From Treponema sp. (GTDB taxonomy: Bacteria; Spirochaetota; Spirochaetia; Treponematales; Breznakiellaceae), in contig WQRT01000003.1 in assembly GCA_009786625.1 (NCBI GenBank), positions 11,868 through 18,567 on the forward strand: DNA of 6,700 nt, read 5' to 3'. Made by a program: the position numbers and the translations under genes. Positions 1-5,861 of the stretch are shown piece by piece (within the stretch, counting starts at the first letter, position 1; each line of letters opens with the position of its first letter). The notes beneath the pieces were generated by a model. That model was not told the DNA's origin and did no database searches. It saw only the letters and a list, made by a program, of their open reading frames with translations.

Positions 1-1023
1 ACAATTTATGTCAATCTCGGCAAAATAGAAGGGATTTTGCCAAAGAAATTCCAATCTCCGCGCGAAACATACCATGTAAATGACAGAATCAAGGCGTTGA
101 TCGCGGAAGTAAAAAAAGATTCATCGGGGCTTCAGATTGTGCTTTCAAGAACGCACACTGAGTTTGTCCGCGCCATTTTCGAGATTGAGGTCCCGGAGAT
201 TTACGACAAAACGGTTGATATTCATAAGATTGTACGCGAACCCGGGTTCCGCACAAAACTCGCCGTTTACTCAAACCGTGAAGATGTCGATCCTGTCGGC
301 GCGTGCGTGGGGCTTAAAGGTATTCGTATTCAAGCGGTAATTAAAGAGCTTGAAGGCGAAAAAATCGATATACTTAAATACGATCCTGATCCTAGAAAGT
401 TTATCAAGAACGCTCTGTCTCCCGCCGAAGTGCGCGATGTTATAATTATGGACGAAGGCAAGCATCAAGCTCTGGCGATTGTATCAGATTCAATGTTGTC
501 GCTCGCTATCGGCAAACAGGGGCTTAATGTGCGCCTCGCGAACAGGCTTGTTGACTGGAACATCGACGTTAAAACTGAATCGCAGTTTGCGGAAATGGAT
601 ATCGCCGCCGAATCGCGCCGCGCTGTTTCCGAGTTGTTCGGAGACGCGGAAACAATGGACGATGAAATTTCCCGCATCAGCGAGCTTCCAGGCGTGGATA
701 ACCGCATCGCGCAGACGCTTCTTGATAACGGCATTGAGTTTATAGAGGACTTCCTCGCGCTGACTCAGGAAGAGCTTATCGGCAAGGGATTAAAACATGA
801 GGAACTTGAAGAGCTGCGCAAACTTATTGAAGAACATGTAGAGATAGTTGAAGAAGAACCGTATGATGATGAGCAGAATGAAAAAGAATCAGAGGACGAA
901 AGCGAAGAGGAAGCGGCGGAAGAATATGAATGTCCGGAATGCGGGGCGAAAATTACTGTTGATATGAGCACCTGCCCAAGCTGCGGAATTGGCTTAAGTT
1001 TTGAATACGAAGAGGAGGAGTAA
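1..1023 (+). CDS. nusA: Transcription termination/antitermination factor NusA, 5' partial
   Basis: NusA binds RNA polymerase and nascent RNA and modulates pausing, termination and antitermination. The frame is open from the first base of the window, so the N-terminal RNA-polymerase-binding domain lies outside; the TTG at 37 is internal, not the start. The 340 visible residues give, in order, the end of the S1 domain (about 1-60), KH1 with DPVGACVGLKG (97-107), KH2 with SLAIGKQGLNVRLA (167-180), a helix-hairpin-helix segment with ISELPGV (about 223-277), a very acidic linker (283-308) and a CxxC-x10-CxxC zinc-ribbon-like tail (311-328). The usual NusA has no cysteine-rich tail, so this one is lineage-specific or unusual. 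The terminal EEEE codons also carry the Shine-Dalgarno sequence of infB. Its place directly before infB is the classic nusA operon arrangement. Identity is certain; metal binding by the tail is inferred. Confidence 0.97.
   Translation, partial: TIYVNLGKIEGILPKKFQSPRETYHVNDRIKALIAEVKKDSSGLQIVLSRTHTEFVRAIFEIEVPEIYDKTVDIHKIVREPGFRTKLAVYSNREDVDPVGACVGLKGIRIQAVIKELEGEKIDILKYDPDPRKFIKNALSPAEVRDVIIMDEGKHQALAIVSDSMLSLAIGKQGLNVRLANRLVDWNIDVKTESQFAEMDIAAESRRAVSELFGDAETMDDEISRISELPGVDNRIAQTLLDNGIEFIEDFLALTQEELIGKGLKHEELEELRKLIEEHVEIVEEEPYDDEQNEKESEDESEEEAAEEYECPECGAKITVDMSTCPSCGIGLSFEYEEEE
1013..1020 (+). promoter_or_regulatory. Shine-Dalgarno sequence of infB inside the nusA 3' end
   Basis: AGGAGGAG lies in the last Glu codons of nusA, 13 bases before the ATG at 1034. 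The spacing is longer than ideal, but no other purine-rich site is closer. It supports the ATG at 1034 over the upstream in-frame TTG at 1001, which would lie before the site. Because it sits within translated codons and ends at the nusA stop, infB initiation may be coupled to ribosomes terminating on nusA. Confidence 0.75.
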
Positions 1024-1033
1024 GAATAGTTAT

Positions 1034-3532
1034 ATGGCGGAAGAAACCGGCAAGACTAATAAACCAAAGGCTCAACTGATAAAACATTCTCAAAGTGATG
1101 CAGATAATCAGGCCGCGAAGAATAATTCTTCACAGCCGGGTGAGCGCCGCAAAGTGAAAGTGCTTGTTAAAAAGCCGGCTTCACCTTCAGGAAAGAAAAT
1201 TCAACCCAAAGTAATTGCCGCTCCATCCACAGGAGACGGCCGTTCCTCAAAACCGCCGGAAAAACAAGGACATCAAAGAAAACCCGACAATCAGGGAGAA
1301 AGAAAACCTGTACAAAGCGATGATCCTTCAAAGGTAAGTACATTTACAATCGCGCAGCGCCCCGCAGCCGCCGCAGGACGCGTCGGCGGGAAACTTGTTG
1401 GCGGTAATCAAAACCACCAGCGCACAATGCGCGGCGGCCAGCATGGAAGAAATAAACCTCATACAGATCAGCCCGAACGAAAACCCGGCGGTTTTAGCCA
1501 GCGCCCATCCCCCGGCGGTAAGCCGGGATTTACGCCGAAACCCGGAGGGTCTCAAAGACCGGGCGGTCAGGGAGGGTTTGCACGTCCCGGAACCGGCGGC
1601 GGCCGTCCGGGCGCGAGCGGCGCTCCTCATCCAACGCCTCTGCCGGAAGGAAAAGGCCCCTCAAAAAGAAAATTTATAACAAAGAAATCCGCATATAACC
1701 GCAAGGAGAAAGAGCTTGAGATGGAGGAGAAACTCCTCCAGACCAAAAAGAAAATCACTCATATTGCAAACCCTGTTCCGAAATCAATTGATATTATGGA
1801 AGTAATTTCTGTTTCGGAACTCGCGCGTAAGATGAACCTTAAAGCCTCCGACCTTATTCAAAAGTTGATGAGCATGGGGCAGATGGTAACAATCAATCAG
1901 CAGATTGATGCCGATACAGCGACAATTCTCGCGGGCGAGTTCGGCGCGGATGTAAAAATTGTCAGCCTTTATGACGAAACAGTTATTGAAACGTCATCAG
2001 ACGATAATGCTGTAATGCTGCCGCGCCCGCCTGTTGTCACCGTTATGGGTCATGTTGATCACGGTAAAACCAAACTTTTAGACGCGATACGCAAAGCCGA
2101 TGTTGTATCGGGCGAGTTCGGAGGCATAACGCAGCATATCGGCGCGTACATGGTTGAGACTCCGCACGGAAGTCTTACATTCCTTGACACGCCGGGCCAC
2201 GAAGCATTTACACGCATGAGGGCAAGAGGCGCGCAGATAACTGACATCGTTGTTCTTGTCGTCGCTGCGGATGACGGCGTGATGCCGCAAACAATCGAAG
2301 CGATCAATCACGCTAAAGACGCCAAAGTTCCGATCATCGTCGCTGTTAATAAAATCGATAAACCGGAAGCTAACCCCGACAAGGTAAAAAGCCAGTTATC
2401 AGATTTAGGGCTTATGCCGGAAGACTGGGGCGGGCAGACAATGTTTGTCGAGCTTTCAGCTCTGCAAAAAACAGGCATAGATAAATTGATCGACGCGATA
2501 CTTCTTGAAGCTGAGCTGCTCGATCTGAAAGCGAACTTCCAGTGCAGCGCGGAAGGAAAAATTCTTGAATCAAAAGTTGATCACGGAAGAGGAATTGTCG
2601 CGACTGTTATGGTGGAAAGAGGAACCCTCGCGATTGGAGACGCGTTTGTCGCCGGTATCTGGCCTGGGAAAGTCCGCGCAATCTTCAATGACAAGGGAGA
2701 AAAAACGACAAGAGCGACTCCGTCAATGCCTGTGGAAGTTCTCGGGTTTGAAGGCATCCCGAATGCCGGAGATCCATTGCAGGTAGTGTCCGATGAAAAA
2801 GTCGCGCGGGAATTTTCCGCCAAAAGGCAGGAACTGCGCCGTTTTGAAGACGCGAAGATACTTAAAAAAGTCACGATGGACACTCTGCACGAGATGATTT
2901 CTGACGGCTCAATACAGGAATTAAAGGTAATCATAAAAGCCGACGTACAGGGTTCCGCCGAAGCGTTAAAGTCGAGCCTTGAAAAACTTTCAACAAAAGA
3001 AATAAGGCTCCATGTAATACAGGCTCTTCCCGGCCCTGTCAACGAAGGCGATGTTGACCTCGCGATCGCGTCAAAGGCGATTATTATAAGCTTTAACGTG
3101 CGGCCTCTTCCAAAGGCGAAGATCCTCGCTGATCAGGAAAAAGTTGACATAAGAAAATACAACATTATTTACAAAGCCGTTGAGGAAATTAAAATGGCGA
3201 TGGAAGGAATGTTAAAGCCGGATATAAAGGAAGAAGTAATAGGTTCCGTGGAAGTGCGCGAAACATTCAAGGTGCCCAAAGTCGGAACCATCGCCGGCTG
3301 TTATGTGCTGTCCGGGAACGTTAAACGAACTTGCACTGTCAATGTAATAAGAGAGCAGATAGTTATTTTCAACGGAAAAATCTCTTCGCTTAAACGCTTT
3401 AAAGATGACGCGCGTGAAGTCGCCGCCGGATATGAATGCGGAATTGGGCTTGAAGGTTTTGACGACATCCGCATCGGCGATATGCTTGAAATTATCGACA
3501 CGATTCAAATCGCCCGTAAATTAAGTTCCTGA
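1034..3532 (+). CDS. infB: Translation initiation factor IF-2
   Basis: IF2 is the cytoplasmic GTPase that places formyl-Met-tRNA on the 30S subunit and promotes 50S joining. The protein has 832 residues from the chosen ATG. Residues 1-215 are a disordered Lys/Pro/Gly/Arg/Gln-rich region, 222-240 a charged probable helix, and about 251-312 the IF2 N-domain. The G domain follows, with G1 GHVDHGKT (339-346), G2 GGITQHIG (363-370), G3 DTPGH (385-389), G4 NKID (439-442) and G5 SAL (475-477). After it come domain II, C1 (about 620-725, ISFNVRP at 685-691) and the tRNA-binding C2 domain (about 730-832). All GTPase motifs are intact; Lys follows the P-loop Thr where Ser or Thr is usual. In C1 the segment [12 protein letters not shown] (663-674) departs from the common HxGVGxIxESDV. 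The linker contains a short stretch resembling a dispersed-repeat translation (198-208). The ATG at 1034 follows AGGAGGAG, and rbfA starts one base after the stop. Confidence 0.97.
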   Translation: MAEETGKTNKPKAQLIKHSQSDADNQAAKNNSSQPGERRKVKVLVKKPASPSGKKIQPKVIAAPSTGDGRSSKPPEKQGHQRKPDNQGERKPVQSDDPSKVSTFTIAQRPAAAAGRVGGKLVGGNQNHQRTMRGGQHGRNKPHTDQPERKPGGFSQRPSPGGKPGFTPKPGGSQRPGGQGGFARPGTGGGRPGASGAPHPTPLPEGKGPSKRKFITKKSAYNRKEKELEMEEKLLQTKKKITHIANPVPKSIDIMEVISVSELARKMNLKASDLIQKLMSMGQMVTINQQIDADTATILAGEFGADVKIVSLYDETVIETSSDDNAVMLPRPPVVTVMGHVDHGKTKLLDAIRKADVVSGEFGGITQHIGAYMVETPHGSLTFLDTPGHEAFTRMRARGAQITDIVVLVVAADDGVMPQTIEAINHAKDAKVPIIVAVNKIDKPEANPDKVKSQLSDLGLMPEDWGGQTMFVELSALQKTGIDKLIDAILLEAELLDLKANFQCSAEGKILESKVDHGRGIVATVMVERGTLAIGDAFVAGIWPGKVRAIFNDKGEKTTRATPSMPVEVLGFEGIPNAGDPLQVVSDEKVAREFSAKRQELRRFEDAKILKKVTMDTLHEMISDGSIQELKVIIKADVQGSAEALKSSLEKLSTKEIRLHVIQALPGPVNEGDVDLAIASKAIIISFNVRPLPKAKILADQEKVDIRKYNIIYKAVEEIKMAMEGMLKPDIKEEVIGSVEVRETFKVPKVGTIAGCYVLSGNVKRTCTVNVIREQIVIFNGKISSLKRFKDDAREVAAGYECGIGLEGFDDIRIGDMLEIIDTIQIARKLSS
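1625..1657 (+). repeat. Possible dispersed-repeat remnant in the IF2 linker ([11 protein letters not shown])
   Basis: The bases encode [11 protein letters not shown], in frame, at residues 198-208 of IF2. Many bacterial genomes carry dispersed repeats whose translation reads PHPNPLPEGEG or close variants, and this stretch differs from that at only a few positions. It sits at the end of the disordered Gly/Pro-rich region, where an in-frame insertion would be tolerated. The flanking region is itself Pro/Gly-rich, so chance resemblance is possible. Only one copy is present in the window. Confidence 0.4.
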
Positions 3533-3533
3533 T

Positions 3534-3932
3534 ATGCCTGAGTACAGAACAGAAAGGCTGGGTCAGATGATTCAGGCGAAAATCGGATCTCTAATTCTTG
3601 AAGGGAGAATCAAGGACAACAGGGTCAATCAGTTTCTTTCAGTATCAAAAGTAAAGGTCTCTAAAGATCTGTCCTATGCGGATGTATATATTTCCGATAT
3701 CCGGGGTAAAACCGCCGAAAAGGAAATAGAAGGCCTGCGCAGCGCCGCCGGTTTTATCCAGTCTCAGCTTGGCGGATCAATGCGGATAAGAAAAATCCCG
3801 CACCTGCGATTCCATCTTGACAAAAGCATCGGCGACAGTTTCGAGCTTATAAAAAAGATAGAAAATCTTGTAGATTCAGAAACAAAGGAAGAAATCTCCC
3901 CCCAAACCAACGAAGACAATCAAAAACCCTGA
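3534..3932 (+). CDS. rbfA: 30S ribosome-binding factor RbfA
   Basis: RbfA is a small KH-fold protein that binds the immature 30S subunit and helps process and fold the 5' end of 16S rRNA. The 132 residues match the family length of about 120-135. Visible hallmarks are the N-terminal RTERLGQMIQ helix, SKVKVSKDLSYADVYIS (residues 38-54), and the LGGSMRIRKIPHLRFHLDKS segment that gives the core strand and helix. The last 20 residues are polar and probably disordered. The ATG lies one base after the infB stop and has no clear Shine-Dalgarno site, so translation is probably coupled to infB. Nothing is missing from the domain. Confidence 0.95.
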   Translation: MPEYRTERLGQMIQAKIGSLILEGRIKDNRVNQFLSVSKVKVSKDLSYADVYISDIRGKTAEKEIEGLRSAAGFIQSQLGGSMRIRKIPHLRFHLDKSIGDSFELIKKIENLVDSETKEEISPQTNEDNQKP

Positions 3933-3939
3933 ACCATAA

Positions 3940-4032
3940 GTTCGTGTGGTTAGCGGCAAAAAAGTTCGTGTGGTTAGTGTGGTTCGCGGCAAAAAATTCT
4001 TTAGTGTGTTAGTGTGGTTCGCAGCAAAAAAA
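3940..4032 (+). repeat. Three degenerate tandem repeats between rbfA and truB
   Basis: The rbfA-truB gap is almost wholly filled by three imperfect direct repeats at about 3940-3963, 3964-3996 and 3997-4032. Each contains GTGTGGTT- or GTGTGTT-type blocks and ends in CGGC or CAGC followed by 6-7 A. The first unit is a shortened form of the second, lacking nine bases (TGTGGTTCG). The last parts of units two and three, TTAGTGTGGTTCGC plus GCAAAAAA or a near match, are nearly identical. There is no regular spacer, so this is not a CRISPR array, and I find no stable hairpin or coding capacity. The A-run of the last unit abuts the truB ATG, and no Shine-Dalgarno sequence is present. The sequence type resembles low-complexity dispersed intergenic repeats seen in several bacterial genomes. 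Confidence 0.8.
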
Positions 4033-4961
4033 TGAATTCAGGAATAATCCTACTAAATAAAAAACCCGGCATAACTTCTTTTGACGCGTTACGTGATATT
4101 AAACGTTATCTTGGAACGGGAAAGGTAGGGCACACTGGAACTCTTGATAAATTCGCTCAGGGGTTATTAATTATTCTAGCCAGGAATGCGCTTCGTTTAA
4201 GTAAATATTTTTCACACTGCGATAAAGTTTACGAAGCGGGAATTTTATTTGGAACCGAAACTGACACGCTCGATCCCGAAGGAAACGTAACAGCAAAAGC
4301 TCCGCTACCGGCACGCGGTGATGTGGAAAACGCGCTGTCACTATTTACGGGAGAGATTATGCAGTCGCCTCCTGAGTACTCCGCGATTCACATAAACGGA
4401 AAACGCGCATCAGATCTTGCCCGCGAAGGCAAAGCGCCCGAAATGAAAAAAAGGCCTGTTACTATATATAAAATTGAGCTGTTATCATGGCAGCCTCCGT
4501 TAGCTGAAATTCTTGTGCATTGTTCAAGCGGAACATACATCCGCTCGCTTGCACGTGACATCGCAATAGAAGCAGGGAGCAGAGCGCATCTTAACTCGCT
4601 TGTAAGGACAAAAGTTGCAGGGTTCTGTCTGGAAGAATATCACACGGAGACACAGAGACACGGTGAATATGGAGAAATTAATGAAAAGTATAATCTAAAA
4701 ATAATAGATAAAGAAGTGATATCCAATCTGGGTCTTCCATGGTATGAAGTAAATGAACATGAAGTACAGAATATAAGACAAGGTAAACCGCTTGCGGAAA
4801 TTTTATATAATAAAGAAATATTAAACTCCGCGCCCTCGTGCCTCCGTGTGAGTTATTCTCCAATCAGCGCCGCGGCGGTTTTTTACGGAGAAACGCTTAT
4901 TGCTGTTGTTGAACAAACAGGCGCGGAATGGAAGTACGGGTGCGTGATTGCGGACGGATAA
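4032..4961 (+). CDS. truB: tRNA pseudouridine(55) synthase TruB, with in-frame repeat insertions
   Basis: TruB isomerises U55 to pseudouridine in the T-loop of tRNA. The 309 residues match the family length. The N-terminal GIILLNKKPGITSFDAL, the catalytic motif GHTGTLDKFAQGLL (Asp39), the Tyr-containing YEAGILFGTETDTLD, PPEYSAIHINGKRA and CSSGTYIRSLARD are all present, so the catalytic domain looks intact; Lys-Phe replaces the common Pro-Leu after the catalytic Asp. The C-terminal part from about residue 201 is odd. HTETQRHGEYGE (204-215) and PSCLRVSYSP (268-277) are translations of two inverted repeat arms, and the DNA between them is much poorer in GC than the rest of the gene. The last part, AAAVFYGETLIAVVEQ, again looks native. 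ATG 4032 was chosen because TruB homology begins there; GTG 4014 would add only repeat-encoded VRSKK. No Shine-Dalgarno site is visible. It is probably functional, since the active-site part is complete. Confidence 0.93.
   Translation: MNSGIILLNKKPGITSFDALRDIKRYLGTGKVGHTGTLDKFAQGLLIILARNALRLSKYFSHCDKVYEAGILFGTETDTLDPEGNVTAKAPLPARGDVENALSLFTGEIMQSPPEYSAIHINGKRASDLAREGKAPEMKKRPVTIYKIELLSWQPPLAEILVHCSSGTYIRSLARDIAIEAGSRAHLNSLVRTKVAGFCLEEYHTETQRHGEYGEINEKYNLKIIDKEVISNLGLPWYEVNEHEVQNIRQGKPLAEILYNKEILNSAPSCLRVSYSPISAAAVFYGETLIAVVEQTGAEWKYGCVIADG
4631..4663 (+). repeat. Left arm of an inverted dispersed repeat inside truB
   Basis: The core TCACACGGAGACAC (4640-4653) matches the reverse complement of 4838-4851 at 13 of 14 positions, including ten in a row. 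Weaker similarity extends on both sides (GGAAGAATAT before it, the CACGG after it). It is read in frame as HTETQRHGE, a peptide familiar as the translation of a widespread CACGGAGACACAGAG-type dispersed repeat. The frame of truB stays open through it. Confidence 0.75.
4828..4861 (-). repeat. Right arm of the inverted dispersed repeat inside truB
   Basis: Read on the - strand this arm gives GGAGAATAACTCACACGGAG and then a GGCACGAGGGCGCGG stretch, paralleling the left arm at 4631-4663. On the + strand it is translated in frame as PSCLRVSYSP. About 165 bases separate the arms. The two may be independent insertions of the same repeat in opposite orientation, or the ends of one composite element; the sequence alone does not decide. 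Confidence 0.7.
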
Positions 4962-5018
4962 ATTTAAACCTGCGCTCCTTATTTAAAGCGGAATTGTAAA
5001 CATGGAAGCGTTTGGATA
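4962..5018. other. Convergent intergenic gap between truB and the permease operon
   Basis: Two operons end toward each other here. I find TTTAAA twice (4963-4968 and 4982-4987) and a weak CGCT/AGCG pairing, but no strong GC stem followed by a T-run on either strand. No intrinsic terminator can be supported. ribF and rpsO, which often follow truB, are absent. Confidence 0.6.
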
Positions 5019-5861
5019 TTAACCTTTAACCGCGCCTGCGGTAAGCCCCCTGATAAACTGCTTACTCATGATCAGGTACAAAGCTATAACCGGAATCGCC
5101 GAGAGGGTAAGGACGGCAAGCACTTTTGACCAGTCTGTCTGATACTGCCCGAATAGCCGCGTAACGCCTAGAAGCAGAGTTTTTGATTTCTCGTCGGTTA
5201 TAAAAATGAGAGGAAACCAAAGATCGTTCCAGAAAGGAACAAGATTGTAAATCGCGACTGACGCTAAGGCAGGCCGCGAAAGAGGAACGATAATAGTCGT
5301 AAAAATGCGGAACTTTCCCGCGCCGTCTATTGTTGAGGCTTCGAGAAGTTCTTTGGGGATCTGGCGGATAAACTCGGTTAAAATAAAAATAGCTACAGGG
5401 ACTCCCATCGCTGTATAAATCGGAATAAGCGCCCAGATTGTATTTAAAAGCCCGAGCGCACGTATAAGCTCAAGCAGCTTAATCGAAGCGATTTTTATCG
5501 GAAGCATCATACCGGCGATAAAGATAAAATAAATAATTCTTGATAATTTTCCCCGCCAGTTCGCGAGAGCATAGGATGCAAGCGAAGTGATTACAAGTAA
5601 AAATAAAAGCGATAATATTACAGCCAAAAGGCTGTTTTTAAAGTACCCTAAAAAATCACCGCTTCCAAGAATATCAGTGTAATTTGTAAAATTCCATTTT
5701 GACGGAAGCCCGAATGGATTCTGATATATCGAAAGCCTGTCTTTAAATGAATTTATCACCATCACCCAGAGCGGGAATAAAACCACAAGCGACCATAATA
5801 CAAGAACAACATGAGAGAACCTGTTTTGACTTTGAATTTTTAAAGAAGGGAGCTTTTTCAT
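5019..5861 (-). CDS. ABC sugar transporter permease, MalG-like (CUT1 family)
   Basis: This is an inner-membrane permease subunit of a carbohydrate ABC importer. The 280 residues match MalG-type proteins, with about six membrane segments (roughly 18-39, 76-99, 108-128, 142-163, 198-221, 247-266). The cytoplasmic EAA loop, which docks the ATPase, reads EASTIDGAGKFRIFTTIIVP (174-193), with the conserved Gly at 180. The N-terminal PLWVMVINSFKD and the C-terminal KQFIRGLTAGAVKG are typical of this subunit; the AGAVKG end is a hallmark of CUT1 MalG homologues. The ATG is preceded six bases upstream by AAGGAGGG and follows the stop of the partner permease with no gap. The substrate cannot be told from the permease; CUT1 members import di- and oligosaccharides, glycerol-phosphate and polyols. 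No ATPase follows it, so the system may share an ATPase encoded elsewhere. Confidence 0.93.
   Translation of the reverse strand: MKKLPSLKIQSQNRFSHVVLVLWSLVVLFPLWVMVINSFKDRLSIYQNPFGLPSKWNFTNYTDILGSGDFLGYFKNSLLAVILSLLFLLVITSLASYALANWRGKLSRIIYFIFIAGMMLPIKIASIKLLELIRALGLLNTIWALIPIYTAMGVPVAIFILTEFIRQIPKELLEASTIDGAGKFRIFTTIIVPLSRPALASVAIYNLVPFWNDLWFPLIFITDEKSKTLLLGVTRLFGQYQTDWSKVLAVLTLSAIPVIALYLIMSKQFIRGLTAGAVKG

Noticed and set aside
1001..1033. In-frame TTG at 1001 as the infB start
   Set aside because: It lies before the AGGAGGAG site, overlaps nusA and adds a non-conserved NTKRRSKNSY stretch; ATG 1034 follows the site.
2581..3042. 153-codon - strand frame within infB
   Set aside because: It lies antiparallel to a strongly conserved IF2 region, is Ser-rich and domain-free, and is best explained as a shadow of codon bias.
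4014..4031. GTG at 4014 as the truB start
   Set aside because: It would add only VRSKK, encoded by the tandem repeat; TruB similarity starts at MNSGIILLNKKPG.
3940..4032. CRISPR array or riboswitch in the rbfA-truB gap
   Set aside because: Repeats are contiguous and of unequal length with no spacers, and no conserved fold or expression platform can be drawn.
4631..4861. Invertible segment or phase switch in truB
   Set aside because: The arms match perfectly over only ten bases, no recombinase is nearby, and inversion would replace conserved TruB sequence; there is no positive evidence.
4678..4863. 61-codon - strand frame with a GGTRARS motif
   Set aside because: It is the other-strand reading of the right repeat arm and AT-rich part of truB, with no recognisable domain and no ribosome site.
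4962..5018. Bidirectional terminator between the convergent operons
   Set aside because: Only short, weak pairings with no T-run were found; the CCGC/GCGG hairpin near 5030-5041 lies inside the permease coding end.
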